Positions 32,325 to 41,394 of a stretch of DNA of 64,000 bases are shown here, piece after piece (position 1 is the first letter of the stretch; every line of letters begins with the position of its first letter). The notes beneath the pieces were generated by a model. That model worked only from the letters and a program-made list of their open reading frames with translations, did not search any database and was not told where the DNA came from. Source of the DNA: Peribacillus folii (GTDB taxonomy: Bacteria; Bacillota; Bacilli; Bacillales; DSM-1321); NCBI RefSeq assembly GCF_030271255.1, contig NZ_JASJOM010000002.1, forward strand, positions 248,001-312,000, in the 5' to 3' direction. A program made the position numbers and the translations under genes.

Positions 32325-33044
32325 TCACTTTCCGAAGTTTTCATTTTTCAGCCACCAGCTTTTCAGTTCATCCACGAACCATTTGGTGATGATTTCCGGC
32401 CGGGTTATGGCCGTCCCAACAACGACGGCAAAGGCACCGCTTTCCATTGCTTTTCGTGCATGAAATTTCGTGTGAATATGCCCTTCAGCAATGATGGGGA
32501 TCTTACATGCAGCAGAGAGCTTTCGAATGAGATCATAATCAATTTCGTCGACATATTTTGTCTCCTCTGTATATCCGCACAATGTTGTTGATACGATATC
32601 CGCCCCCAACTCTTCTGCTATCCTTCCCTCTTCAAAAGTCGCACAATCTGCCATCACTAAAATATCCGGATGCTCACGATGGATATTTTCTATGATTCTT
32701 CCCAGCGTTTCTCCCCCGGGACGGATACGTTGAGTCCCATCCAAGGCTACGATGCAGGCCCCAGCCTCAATGATGCTATTAGCACTTTCATATGTAGGGG
32801 TGATATAAACCTCGCTTTCATCAAACCATTGTTTGTGTATCCCCAAGATTGGCAAAGTCGTCACCTTCCTGATCGCTTCAATATTATCCGGCCCAGTTGC
32901 CCTTATCCCGACGGCACCTCCCATTTCAGCCGCCTTGCTTAAGGCACTCATGATATCCTGCCCATACATGGGCCACCCAATCCTTGCCTGGCACGACACG
33001 ATCAATCCACCCTTAATCATCTTCAATATGCTTTTATTATCCAT
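32325..33044 (-). CDS. nanE: N-acetylmannosamine-6-phosphate 2-epimerase NanE
   Basis: A 239-residue TIM-barrel epimerase. GGLIVSCQARIGWPMYG, GAVGIRATGPDNIEAIR, LPILGIHKQWFDESEVYITPT, IVALDGTQRIRPGGETL, VMADCATFEEGRIAEELGADIVSTTLCGYT and IIAEGHIHT are family motifs with the catalytic lysine and glutamate. It converts ManNAc-6-phosphate to GlcNAc-6-phosphate. ATG 33044 follows TAGGTGAT at good distance; a GTG at 33053 directly after the previous stop is an alternative. It is the last gene of a mannose-type PTS operon, which implies that the PTS brings in ManNAc or a related sugar already phosphorylated. Confidence 0.93.
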   Translation of the reverse strand: MDNKSILKMIKGGLIVSCQARIGWPMYGQDIMSALSKAAEMGGAVGIRATGPDNIEAIRKVTTLPILGIHKQWFDESEVYITPTYESANSIIEAGACIVALDGTQRIRPGGETLGRIIENIHREHPDILVMADCATFEEGRIAEELGADIVSTTLCGYTEETKYVDEIDYDLIRKLSAACKIPIIAEGHIHTKFHARKAMESGAFAVVVGTAITRPEIITKWFVDELKSWWLKNENFGK

Positions 33045-33053
33045 CCTTATCAC

Positions 33054-34640
33054 CTACAAGAATCCAAACAATTTACCAGCTATTCCGACAACAAAGCAAA
33101 AAAGGATGAGCCAGTAAATTGCTTTTTTATATTTCCGCAATACCCATAAGAAACCAAGCGTCAAGAGGAGGGGCAAAAGTCCGGGCAAGATCGAATCGAG
33201 AAGTTCCTGCAAGATAATTTCTTTACCGGAGAAGTTCCATTTAGCCGCTACTCCCACATGAACAAAATGGACGACCTTCGATCCAGTTACCATTAAACCA
33301 ACTATTGTTGCCCCCTGGACAAACTTATCAAGAATATCCGAATCTTTCATTTTCAAGATAAGGTTCAGACCAAACCGATACCCATATATCACTCCATAAT
33401 AACGGGAGAAAATGTTTAGCAATACGTTGGGAACGATGAATATGATCGGCCCTACTGGGTTGCCCTCCAGCGCCAAGCCAGCGCCGATTGCCGCAAATAT
33501 GGTCATGAAGGTTGCTTTAAACACAGAATCACCAATTCCGGAAAGCGGCCCCATCAATGCGGCTTTGGTGGCTGAAATGGTCTCAGGAGTGATCGGTTTG
33601 CCTTGCGCCCGTTGCTCCTCCAAAGCAAGGGTCACGCCGATGATGGCATTAGTTGTATATGGATGACAGTTAAAAAACTCATTATGGCGGACAATTGCTT
33701 CTTTTAACTCCTCATCATCTCCATAGAGTCTCTTGAGTGCAGGCATCACCGCATAGCAAAACCCTAAACTGCCATACCGCTCATAATTTATCGATGTCAT
33801 GCTGAAGAAGGAACGGAAAACAGCGGTGATCAAATCCTTCCTTGTCAGTATCGCCTTCTCTGCTTCATCTTTTTTTGTCGACGGGAGAGGTGCATCATTG
33901 ATATCCGTCTTATTCATCACCACCGAAATGCTGATGGCGATTCCGAGGCCCAGCAAGGCAATCGAAAGTACAGGAAGTTCCAAATAGACGGCCAATACGA
34001 ACCCCACCAGGAAAAAAGACCAATATTTTTTGAAATTCATCATTTTCAGGAGCATCGCCATCCCTATTGCAGGCAGAATTCCCGCAGAAACCTTTAAACC
34101 ATCCATGAACCACGCAGGCATGGAATCCACAAAATGCTTTACGAAGTCACTCCCGAAGTGAACAGCCAAAAACGTCGGTATGAACATGACCGTAAAAAAA
34201 ACGATCAAGCCAGACAAATGCAGGCGCCCTGCCCTTTTTAGATCAAGCTCTTTCAAAGCACTGTCAGCACGATGCACGAGATAGATATTGAAGTTCCAAG
34301 CAAGCATGATCAATAGCTGTGCCAGAATGCCGATTGGCAAGGCCAGGGCGATTCCAACTTCCGGTTTACCTCCTGCCCCGATTGCAAAAATCGTACCAAT
34401 CAGGCCCGCAATTTGTGCATTGGGAGGAACGCTTCCACCAATCGGCAGCACCCCCATGAACATCAATTCGACGCTTGCACCCACTATCAATCCAGTTTGA
34501 AGGTCCCCCATCATTAAACCCAATAAAGGACCTGCAAAAATCGGGCGGCTGATCATCCAATATCCGTACCCATAATTTTCAGTCATGAGAGCTGCAACAA
34601 AAGCGCTCAGCAAAACGGCTGATAGGAAGCCAATCTCCAT
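33054..34640 (-). CDS. Mannose-type PTS EIIC-EIID fusion permease
   Basis: A 528-residue fusion. Residues 1 to about 235 are a complete IIC domain (PIFAGPLLGLMMGDLQTGLIVGASVELMFMG is the signature), and residues about 265-528 are a IID domain (LTRKDLITAVFRSFFSMTSINYERYGSLGFCYAVMPAL and GPLSGIGDSVFKATF). A polar linker of 25-30 residues (NKTDINDAPLPSTKKDEAEK) joins them. IIC and IID are normally separate genes in the mannose family, so the fusion is unusual, but both halves look intact. Sugar binding and translocation are by IIC; IID makes the outer scaffold. It precedes nanE, stop and start nearly touching. Confidence 0.9.
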   Translation of the reverse strand: MEIGFLSAVLLSAFVAALMTENYGYGYWMISRPIFAGPLLGLMMGDLQTGLIVGASVELMFMGVLPIGGSVPPNAQIAGLIGTIFAIGAGGKPEVGIALALPIGILAQLLIMLAWNFNIYLVHRADSALKELDLKRAGRLHLSGLIVFFTVMFIPTFLAVHFGSDFVKHFVDSMPAWFMDGLKVSAGILPAIGMAMLLKMMNFKKYWSFFLVGFVLAVYLELPVLSIALLGLGIAISISVVMNKTDINDAPLPSTKKDEAEKAILTRKDLITAVFRSFFSMTSINYERYGSLGFCYAVMPALKRLYGDDEELKEAIVRHNEFFNCHPYTTNAIIGVTLALEEQRAQGKPITPETISATKAALMGPLSGIGDSVFKATFMTIFAAIGAGLALEGNPVGPIIFIVPNVLLNIFSRYYGVIYGYRFGLNLILKMKDSDILDKFVQGATIVGLMVTGSKVVHFVHVGVAAKWNFSGKEIILQELLDSILPGLLPLLLTLGFLWVLRKYKKAIYWLILFCFVVGIAGKLFGFL

Positions 34641-34683
34641 TCCTTCATCCCCCTTTATTACTTCGTGACGGCTTTACCCGTCT

Positions 34684-35154
34684 CTATATTTTCGTAAATA
34701 AATCGATGGATTTGTCACTTGGAGATGTTCTGATTTCACAGGCGACTCCGTGATCTCTTATTCTCCGGAAGACGGACTTATCTTCTTCATCCACATAGAC
34801 TGTTTTACTTATTTCCTGTTTCCCTGCTTTATAATACATACCGCCTACATTTATGGAGAGCAGCGTAATCCCTTTCTCGATCAAGGATAAGAGAACATGC
34901 GGACTTTTTGCGACGATGAATGTCTTTACGGAATCCGGCTGCGCATCAAGATGGCTCACTGCATCTTCGACAGAGAGGATTGCATGATTTTTTCCAGAAG
35001 GAACTGCCATGCTAAGCAGCAGAATTTGATTCGGATCGTTCGCCGCTTCATCATCAACCACCAGATATTCCGTGATTTGATAAGCAACGCTCCATGAATA
35101 AGCGACTTGCCCATGAATGAGCCTTTCATCGATACGGGTAACAACAATACTCAT
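34684..35154 (-). CDS. Mannose-type PTS EIIB
   Basis: A 156-residue IIB of the mannose/sorbose family. The phosphorylation site is His14 in IDERLIHGQVAYSW; VVDDEAANDPNQILLLSMAVP and SVEDAVSHLD follow as in the family. It takes phosphate from the IIA partner and delivers it to the sugar entering through the IIC-IID fusion. The gene lies between IIA and IIC-IID in the order usual for this PTS family, 15 bases after the IIA stop. Confidence 0.92.
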   Translation of the reverse strand: MSIVVTRIDERLIHGQVAYSWSVAYQITEYLVVDDEAANDPNQILLLSMAVPSGKNHAILSVEDAVSHLDAQPDSVKTFIVAKSPHVLLSLIEKGITLLSINVGGMYYKAGKQEISKTVYVDEEDKSVFRRIRDHGVACEIRTSPSDKSIDLFTKI

Positions 35155-35169
35155 GATAAGCCTCCTCCT

Positions 35170-35565
35170 TTACAATTTTCGTTCGATTGCGGAGTTAATG
35201 TGGCTAATGCTTTGTGAGGCATTGGCAATCAACTCTCTCGGTCTTGCAGGTGATAAGCAGCACTCAATCACTAACCCTAAATGGAAACCTGCGATAACCT
35301 GTACATCACCATCAATCAACACTTGAAGTGTAGCTGCATTGCATGGGGAACCGCCTTTAATATCAGCCAGTATGAAGATTTCCTGGTAGCGAGCCCGCAG
35401 TTTATTGACTGAAGATTCCAGTTGGCTTGAAAAAGAGTCGAACGTTTCATTGGCATCCATACTCAGTGCATGGAGATGTTTTTGCTTTCCTGTAATCAGC
35501 TCCACACATTCCTTCATGGTCGAAGCCAGGTTGCCATGACTTACAAGTAAAATGGCCCTATTCAA
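35170..35565 (-). CDS. Mannose-type PTS EIIA
   Basis: A 131-residue IIA of the mannose family. The active site is His10 in AILLVSHGNLASTMKECVELI; IFILADIKGGSPCNAATLQVL is the second family motif. It receives phosphate from HPr. It is the first gene of the minus-strand operon IIA-IIB-IICD-nanE. The start has AGGTGGGAT upstream. A divergent RpiR regulator begins 199 bases away. Confidence 0.92.
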   Translation of the reverse strand: MNRAILLVSHGNLASTMKECVELITGKQKHLHALSMDANETFDSFSSQLESSVNKLRARYQEIFILADIKGGSPCNAATLQVLIDGDVQVIAGFHLGLVIECCLSPARPRELIANASQSISHINSAIERKL

Positions 35566-35660
35566 TATCCCACCTCCTTATATTCAATTTTTAAAATATT
35601 CTATCTTTTATTATCTTAAATAAAAAGAATTAAAATATCAATATTTTTCAAGGAATTTAA

Positions 35661-35673
35661 GAAATAAAATTTC
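35661..35673. promoter_or_regulatory. Candidate operator of the RpiR-type regulator
   Basis: GAAAT-AAA-ATTTC is a perfect dyad in the divergent region between the IIA gene and the RpiR gene. The region is AT-rich so chance is possible, but its form resembles the paired dyads upstream of murQ, also near an RpiR regulator. Confidence 0.4.
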
Positions 35674-35763
35674 ATATACGGCATTTTTTTCGATAAATTG
35701 GTCCCAAAAAAATTTCATTTGTGATATAAATGTAATAAAGCTAAAGTATCTAGGGGGACGATT

Positions 35764-36615
35764 ATGAGCTCATCTTTATTACAAAAAATCAAAGAAAAGG
35801 CCGATTCCCTGTCACGTGCAGAAAGGCAAGTGGCCCAATATATATTGGATCATGCCGAATTGGTGCAAACGTACACGATTTCTGAAATATCGATTAACGC
35901 CAATGTTTCTCAAGCCAGTGTTGTCCGTTTTTGTAAACGCATCGGGATTGAAAGCTTTAAAACCTTTCAATTAACACTCGTGAAAGAATTGAGTTCAAAT
36001 CATGACAATATCAATGACCTTTCTTTATTACGTGAAAATGATACCCCTTACCAGCTTTTTCAAAAGGTAACGATGAGCAATAAAATTGCCTTGGATTCGC
36101 TGGAGCAAACATTGAACAAGAAAGAATTCGATAAAGCGGTGGAATGCTTAAGCCAGGCAAAAAGGATTGCTTTCTTCGGTGTCGGCGGCTCTTCTACAGC
36201 TGCATTGGATGCCAGCCATAAATTCGCTAAACTTGGCGTAGGGGCAGGGATGAACGCGGATTTTCACACCGTGATTTCCTATGTTTCCAACTTCACTCCC
36301 GATGATGCCCTCGTCCTTTTTTCAACTTCCGGAAAAACCAAAGATGTCTTGGAAATGGCTTCATACGCAAAAAAAATTGCCGTTCCCATCGTGGCCATCA
36401 CGTCCTATTCAAAGTCTCCGCTTTTGAAACTGGCCACAATACAGCTTTGCTTTCCTGATATTGAACACGATCAACGGATTGGGAGCATCGCATCGAGAAT
36501 CATGCAGCTTAACATGGTCGATGCTCTTTACTTAAGCGTTTTTCACCGCATCGACAAACAAACCATCGATAATTATCAAAAGGCACGTGAAGAAATCCTT
36601 CGACTAAGAAGATAA
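35764..36615 (+). CDS. RpiR-family regulator of the mannose-type PTS operon
   Basis: A 283-residue regulator with an RpiR helix-turn-helix (TISEISINANVSQASVVRFCKRIGIESF) and a SIS domain (AFFGVGGSSTAALDASHKFAKLG, ALVLFSTSGKTKDVLEMASYAKK). AGGGGG lies 6 bases before the ATG. It is divergent from IIA-IIB-IICD-nanE and probably senses ManNAc-6-phosphate or GlcNAc-6-phosphate to control that operon. Different from the RpiR gene at 5587-6462 throughout, so not a recent duplicate. Confidence 0.85.
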   Translation: MSSSLLQKIKEKADSLSRAERQVAQYILDHAELVQTYTISEISINANVSQASVVRFCKRIGIESFKTFQLTLVKELSSNHDNINDLSLLRENDTPYQLFQKVTMSNKIALDSLEQTLNKKEFDKAVECLSQAKRIAFFGVGGSSTAALDASHKFAKLGVGAGMNADFHTVISYVSNFTPDDALVLFSTSGKTKDVLEMASYAKKIAVPIVAITSYSKSPLLKLATIQLCFPDIEHDQRIGSIASRIMQLNMVDALYLSVFHRIDKQTIDNYQKAREEILRLRR

Positions 36616-36740
36616 ATGTTTTAGCTAAATCATGCACGATATGGGCAGCGCGCTCTCTGTTTTCAATGCCTTGCACCTTACAGTTTTGAAATAAAAACGC
36701 ATCCTGTTCCTACAAGTTTGACTTTTAGGCAAACATATCA

Positions 36741-36777
36741 AAAGGGCCCGGAAAGTGGAAATTTCCGGGCCCCTTTT
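36741..36777. terminator. Bidirectional terminator between RpiR and permease genes
   Basis: GGGCCCGGAAA pairs with TTTCCGGGCCC, with AAAA and CTTTT flanks that give U-tracts on both strands. It lies between convergent genes. Confidence 0.85.
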
Positions 36778-36825
36778 GTGCAGATTGAATGCATTTTCAC
36801 GTTGAAAATTATTTCTATTGGGAAG

Positions 36826-38172
36826 CTATAGCTGCATCTCTTCGACTTGATATTCGGGAGGTACTGTGCGAAAGGCTTTTGTAATATATACGAGATAACA
36901 AAATCCAATTAAAAACCAGCTCAGCCCCATGATCAGGGAGCTTGTCTCAAGATTGATCCAAAGTATGCCAATGGAGATCGCCCCAATTAGGGGCATGATT
37001 AAGTAATGGAAACATCCCTTTAGTGTTCGATGTTTTTTTTCTTTGATGATGAATTGGCTGATTACAGAGAGATTCACAAAAGTGAAGGCCATTAATGCAC
37101 CAAAGTTAATCAGTGATGCGGCCGTCACCAAATCAAAGAATAAGGCAGACAAGGCAATGCCCCCCACGATGAGTACATTGATGGCAGGTGTTTTCCACTT
37201 AGGATGGATATAGCCAAACCATTTTTCCGGAAACACTTTATCACGGCCCATCACATACAATAGCCGGGAAACACTGGCATGGGATGCTAGTCCCGATGCC
37301 AGCGTATTGACAATAGTGGTGCATAAAAAAATAGATTGGAACAACTTCCCTCCCACATATAAGGCTATTTCAGGCAATGCTGCATCCGGCTCCTGGAAGC
37401 GGGAGATATCCGGAAAAAAAAGTTGGATGAAGAATGAAGAGATAATGAAAATCATTCCTCCCCAAAGAGCCGTTAACAAGATCGCCTTCGGAATCGTTTT
37501 TTTCGGATCGGGCGTTTCCTCGGAAAGTGTCGTTACGGCGTCAAACCCCAAAAAGGAAAAACAAAGGATGGTTGCCCCAGTGATGATGGCGGAATAGTCC
37601 ATCCCATCCTGGACGAAGGGCTGCATCGTAAAGACTTCCCCTGTCCCTTCTCCATCATGCAGGCCCTTGATTACAAGAATGATGAACACTGTCATGATGG
37701 CAATCTGAATCAATACAAATAGGGCATTGAAATTAGCCAATACATTGACACTCCGAAGATTGAGAATGGTGACAACGGCAACGAACAATACTACCCAGAG
37801 CCATGTTGGTACCTCTGGAAATAACGCCGTCAGATAAATTTTGGTCAGCAAGGCATTCACCATCGGCAAAAAAAGATAGTCCAACAACGAGGACCATCCT
37901 ACCAGGAAACCCAAGTGCCGGTTGATGGCCTTTTGCGTATACGTATATGCCGATCCTGCTGCTGGAAAGACCTTTACGAGTTTACCATAGCTTGCTGCTG
38001 TAAAGAGCATGCCGACCAACGCAACGATATAGGCAGTAGGTACATGCCCTCCCGTGATACCGGATACGATCCCGAATGTATCGAATACGACCATTGGTGT
38101 CATATAAGCCAATCCCATCATGACGATTTGCCATAATTTCAGCGTTCGTTTCAGTTTCGCATCATTTTCCAC
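36826..38172 (-). CDS. APC-family permease, possibly putrescine/agmatine importer (PuuP-like)
   Basis: A 448-residue transporter with about 12 hydrophobic segments. [38 protein letters not shown] is the opening of the PuuP/YbgF-like APC group, and [28 protein letters not shown] and [20 protein letters not shown] are signatures. It lies divergent from an agmatinase-family gene, so uptake of agmatine, putrescine or a guanidino acid is likely. The region upstream holds a -24/-12 promoter on its strand (38275-38291) and a perfect cre site in the leader. Substrate inferred from context. Confidence 0.78.
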   Translation of the reverse strand: MENDAKLKRTLKLWQIVMMGLAYMTPMVVFDTFGIVSGITGGHVPTAYIVALVGMLFTAASYGKLVKVFPAAGSAYTYTQKAINRHLGFLVGWSSLLDYLFLPMVNALLTKIYLTALFPEVPTWLWVVLFVAVVTILNLRSVNVLANFNALFVLIQIAIMTVFIILVIKGLHDGEGTGEVFTMQPFVQDGMDYSAIITGATILCFSFLGFDAVTTLSEETPDPKKTIPKAILLTALWGGMIFIISSFFIQLFFPDISRFQEPDAALPEIALYVGGKLFQSIFLCTTIVNTLASGLASHASVSRLLYVMGRDKVFPEKWFGYIHPKWKTPAINVLIVGGIALSALFFDLVTAASLINFGALMAFTFVNLSVISQFIIKEKKHRTLKGCFHYLIMPLIGAISIGILWINLETSSLIMGLSWFLIGFCYLVYITKAFRTVPPEYQVEEMQL

Positions 38173-38185
38173 TTATCATTCCTCC

Positions 38186-38201
38186 TTGAAACCGCTTTCA
38201 A
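38186..38201. promoter_or_regulatory. CcpA cre site in the permease leader
   Basis: TTGAAACCGCTTTCAA on the plus strand, TTGAAAGCGGTTTCAA on the minus, matching WTGNAANCGNWWNCAW throughout. It lies 14-29 bases before the permease start, downstream of its sigma-54 promoter, where bound CcpA would act as a roadblock. Confidence 0.7.
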
Positions 38202-38274
38202 TACATTAGCATAGCAAAATCCAACTTAATGATAAGACCTCCCTTTCCCTTAAAATACAACCTAAATATCTACA

Positions 38275-38291
38275 TGCAAAAAACGTGCCAT
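38275..38291 (-). promoter_or_regulatory. Sigma-54 promoter of the permease gene
   Basis: On the minus strand ATGGCACGTTTTTTGCA matches YTGGCAYRNNNNTTGCW at 16 of 17 positions (first base A instead of C/T). It would give a leader of about 90 bases that contains the cre site. Confidence 0.7.
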
Positions 38292-38475
38292 ATAATTGGT
38301 TTAACAATGATTGCTGGCATTCCAGTATCATCGAAGGCATTTCGTTCACTTATCCGAAGATGCGGCATTGTTTTTTTTTTGCATCATGATTCATTTTTCG
38401 ATAGATTATTCGACCGTGCATAAAGCTCTTGCAGAAAAAAATGGTGAAGCGCTCCAGAAAATCGCATGACTGGAC
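38292..38475. promoter_or_regulatory. Shared upstream region between two divergent sigma-54 promoters
   Basis: 184 bases lying upstream of both -24/-12 promoters. An enhancer-binding activator should bind here. Short dyads such as CGAA-N5-TTCG near 38335 and ATCATGAT in the middle are possible sites, none convincing. No gene is seen. Confidence 0.45.
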
Positions 38476-38492
38476 TTGGCATGGGAATTGCA
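38476..38492 (+). promoter_or_regulatory. Sigma-54 promoter of the agmatinase-family gene
   Basis: TTGGCATGGGAATTGCA matches YTGGCAYRNNNNTTGCW at all 17 positions, 60 bases before the chosen start codon. Confidence 0.85.
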
Positions 38493-38551
38493 TTAGATAA
38501 AGGGGGAATAGCAGAAGATTAAAAGTGTTAAGAAAATGGAGGAATTACAAA

Positions 38552-39520
38552 ATGAAATATCCCTTAACTCCCGATGTAAAACCAGAGTTTTGTACCACCG
38601 GTTCATTTATGCGCTTACCTTCTTCAAGAGAAAATGCAAAATTTGCGGTGGTTGGCTTGCCTTTCGATACAGCCGCTTCATTCAGAGTAGGAGCAAGGTT
38701 TGCTCCCCAGGCAGTCCGTCAGGCGTCCATGACTTTGTTTCCGTATCATCCCATTCACAAAGTCTTTCCATTTGACGAGTGTAACGCCATTGATATTGGG
38801 GATGTTTCAGTGATTCCCCATAATATCCATCGAAGCTATGAATTAATTGAATCGGCAATGGCTGAATTGATGAAGACGGGAATTATCCCAATCGGTATTG
38901 GGGGAGATCACTCTGTAACATTGGCCAATTTAAGAGCTGCCGCAAAAATTCATGGACCAGTGGCGCTTCTCCATTTCGATTCACATACTGACACGTGGGA
39001 TACTTATTATGAAGAGAAATATTGGCATGGATCACCATTCATCCGGGCATATGAGGAAGGTTTGCTTCAGGCGGACAAGGTCTTCCAAATTGGAATCAGG
39101 GGGACGCTCAATCATCCTGGGGATATTGATTCCAGTACAGAGTTGGGTTATACCGTGATCACTACTCCCCAGCTGAAGGAAAGGGGTATCGTGGATGTCG
39201 TGAAGGAAGTCAAAAAAACCATTGGAGATACGCCATGTTTCTTAAGCTTCGATATTGATTTCGTTGATCCATCTTGCGCACCAGGGACGGGCACCTTGGA
39301 AGTCGGCGGATTGAACAGCTTTGAAACGCTGGAGCTGATTCGATCCCTGCACGGATTTAACTTCATTGGTTTCGACCTTGTGGAAGTTCTCCCGCCCTAT
39401 GACCCAACCCAAATCACATCCCTACTGGCAGCTACCATCATCCATGACTTTGCCAGTTTAGTAGCACTTAAATTAAGGGCAGAACAAGAAATGCCAGTCG
39501 AAAATAGTCAAAATAGCTAG
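38552..39520 (+). CDS. Agmatinase-family ureohydrolase
   Basis: A 322-residue manganese ureohydrolase. Metal-binding motifs are GGDHSVTL, LLHFDSHTDTWD and SFDIDFVDPSCAPGTGT, all complete. The family splits agmatine, guanidinobutyrate, guanidinopropionate or formiminoglutamate to urea (or formamide). The loop WHGSPFIRAYEEGL and the GTGTLEVGGLNSFE stretch fit agmatinase/guanidinobutyrase-type enzymes. ATG 38552 has GGAGG 8 bases upstream; a TTG start at 38525 is less likely. Control by the sigma-54 promoter and the divergent permease suggests inducible use of an imported guanidino compound as nitrogen source. Confidence 0.82.
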   Translation: MKYPLTPDVKPEFCTTGSFMRLPSSRENAKFAVVGLPFDTAASFRVGARFAPQAVRQASMTLFPYHPIHKVFPFDECNAIDIGDVSVIPHNIHRSYELIESAMAELMKTGIIPIGIGGDHSVTLANLRAAAKIHGPVALLHFDSHTDTWDTYYEEKYWHGSPFIRAYEEGLLQADKVFQIGIRGTLNHPGDIDSSTELGYTVITTPQLKERGIVDVVKEVKKTIGDTPCFLSFDIDFVDPSCAPGTGTLEVGGLNSFETLELIRSLHGFNFIGFDLVEVLPPYDPTQITSLLAATIIHDFASLVALKLRAEQEMPVENSQNS

Positions 39521-39596
39521 CACAGAAGTGGCAGCAATCAAAGGTTGAAGAGTTTTATTGTTGAATCTAGGAGGACACGATCCTCCACCGATGGAC

Positions 39597-39630
39597 AAGA
39601 AGGGCCATTTAATAAAATGGCCCTTCTTCT
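39597..39630 (+). terminator. Terminator after the agmatinase-family gene
   Basis: AAGAAGGGCCATTT pairs with AAATGGCCCTTCTT around a four-base loop; the 3' side is T/C rich (CTTCTTCTC). It is 77 bases after the stop codon. Confidence 0.75.
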
Positions 39631-39726
39631 CATCTGGCCTACCTAACATATGTGTTGAGGTGAAGATCAGTGGGCATCGTCAGACTTACATTCATTTTGT
39701 TCTAAAACCGCTTTCAATTCTATGGG

Positions 39727-40422
39727 TTATTGCGCTCCTTCTTTCAGCAACATTCGTTCAATATCTTTTAAGCCTTTCATTCGGGCGTGCTGTAATGGAG
39801 TCACCTTATCATGGTCTGCGATATTCACATCAGCTCCATGATCTAACAGCAATTGCACGGTTTGTTGCTGTTCATCCCCATCATTTAAAATGATCGCCTC
39901 CAATAATGCCGTCCAACCTAGATTATTGACATGGTTTATATCGATATCAGTTTGGTTCAGAAGCTCCTTGATCACACTGACATAACCGTGTTCCGAAGCA
40001 GGAATCAGGGCTGTTCCCCCATATCGGTTTGTCATGGCAGGATCTGCACCTGCATCAATCGTTGCCCTGAGGATTTCTAGATATCCTTCTGCACCAGCAT
40101 ATAGGAAAGGATTGTTTTTCATATCATCCTGAATATTGACATCGGCACCTGCTGCAATTAGAATTTTTGCCGTCTTAAGGTCATTATGATAAGCAGCGAT
40201 CATAATGGCTGTCCGCCCTTTTGAATCCTGTAGATCAATATCGGCACCGTCCTCAATCAAGCTGTTAATCGTTTCCGTGTCTCCCTTTTCTGCAGCTTGA
40301 AGAAGTTGTTCATTCATTTCAATTGCCTCACTTCCAATTTTTTCTGTTTCTTTCTTGGATTCAGGGGTACAAGCCTGAAGCAAGAGAACACTTCCTGCGA
40401 TTACAAACATCCACTTCCACAT
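39727..40422 (-). CDS. Ankyrin-repeat lipoprotein
   Basis: A 231-residue protein with a lipoprotein signal (MFVIAGSVLLLQAC; lipidated cysteine at residue 18) and five to six ankyrin repeats from about residue 37 onward, seen as repeated GDTETINSLIEDGADIDLQD, GRTAIMIAAYHNDLKTAKIL and AGADVNIQD. AGAGGTGG lies before the start. It would be anchored on the outer face of the membrane and act by binding a protein partner; no enzymatic motif. It stands alone between a plus-strand ureohydrolase and a two-component system; function unknown. Confidence 0.85.
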   Translation of the reverse strand: MWKWMFVIAGSVLLLQACTPESKKETEKIGSEAIEMNEQLLQAAEKGDTETINSLIEDGADIDLQDSKGRTAIMIAAYHNDLKTAKILIAAGADVNIQDDMKNNPFLYAGAEGYLEILRATIDAGADPAMTNRYGGTALIPASEHGYVSVIKELLNQTDIDINHVNNLGWTALLEAIILNDGDEQQQTVQLLLDHGADVNIADHDKVTPLQHARMKGLKDIERMLLKEGAQ

Positions 40423-40664
40423 CCTTAACCACCTCTTTTATCATTCATTAATCCTTCTTCCTGATTTCAGCGCGTTACTCACTCAGACTCTCCATAGTTT
40501 CTCCCGAATCACCTTCCATCCCGCTAAATTGACGACTCAAGTTTATACCGAAAGCGCCGTTCAATCTCCTCTACTGAGTTATGATTCTTTCACTATGATG
40601 TTAACGCTTAATCATTAACTCCCGATGTATAATCTCTTAAAAAAAGCTTAACGTTTAGTTAAAC

Positions 40665-40692
40665 AACAAAAAACCGCCACTTTTGTGACGGA
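40665..40692 (-). terminator. Terminator of the two-component operon
   Basis: On the minus strand CCGTCAC pairs with GTGGCGG (one G-U) around AAAA, followed by six T. It lies 16 bases after the response-regulator stop codon. Confidence 0.8.
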
Positions 40693-40707
40693 TAGGAAGT
40701 GCAAGAT

Positions 40708-41394
40708 TTAAACATTGAATCGGTAGCCAGCACCCCAAACCGTTTCCAAATATTTAGGACGTGCCGGTTCTCTTTCAATTTTTTCACGTAATTTTCTAAT
40801 ATGAACAGTCACAGTTGAAACATCCGCCGCGGACTCCATTCCCCAATTGCTTTCATATAGTTGCTCTTTGCTTAATACTTGGTTAGGATGCATCACTAGA
40901 AAAAGCAACAAATCGAATTCCTTTGTCGTGAATGGCACTTCTCCGCCATTGATATGAACTTTTCGCGATGCCTTATCGATGGAAATGCCATGAACGAAAA
41001 CTGTATTCATTTTGGCATGATTCCCTGCCAAACGCTCGTAGCGGGATAAATGGGCTTTTACGCGAGCAACCAGTTCACTTGGACTAAAAGGCTTTGTGAT
41101 ATAATCATCCGCCCCTAAACCGAGTCCTCGAATTTTATCGATATCCTCCTTTTTAGCAGACACGATCAATATCGGAATATCCTTGGCAGCCCGTATTTGT
41201 TTGCATATTTCAAATCCATTTACACCGGGGAGCATGATGTCAAGAATAATTAAATCGTATTCTTTTTGAAGGGCCTGCTTAAGCCCAGCATCACCTGTAT
41301 GTTGAATGTCGACTTTAAAATCATCAATTTCTAAATAATCACGCTGCAGTTCAGCAATGCTTACATCATCTTCAATAAGTAATATTTTTTTCAT
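40708..41394 (-). CDS. OmpR-family response regulator
   Basis: A 228-residue response regulator. The receiver has acidic residues in LLIEDDVSIAEL, the phosphoacceptor in DLIILDIMLPGVNG and lysine in GADDYITKPFSPSEL. The C-terminal OmpR-type winged helix contains FTTKEFDLLLFLVMHPNQVLSKEQLYE and TVTVHIRKLREKIE plus WGAGYRFN. Start 41394 follows AAAGGTGAGGG. It overlaps the histidine kinase gene upstream by 23 bases, so translation is coupled. Targets unknown. Confidence 0.93.
   Translation of the reverse strand: MKKILLIEDDVSIAELQRDYLEIDDFKVDIQHTGDAGLKQALQKEYDLIILDIMLPGVNGFEICKQIRAAKDIPILIVSAKKEDIDKIRGLGLGADDYITKPFSPSELVARVKAHLSRYERLAGNHAKMNTVFVHGISIDKASRKVHINGGEVPFTTKEFDLLLFLVMHPNQVLSKEQLYESNWGMESAADVSTVTVHIRKLREKIEREPARPKYLETVWGAGYRFNV

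Noticed and set aside
38229-38423. A 64-codon plus-strand frame between permease and agmatinase genes
   Set aside because: It overlaps a sigma-54 promoter and regulatory region, has no ribosome site and resembles nothing.
40603-40620. TGTTAACGCTTAATCA as a possible cre site
   Set aside because: Only one half fits the cre consensus; the TG of the other half is missing.
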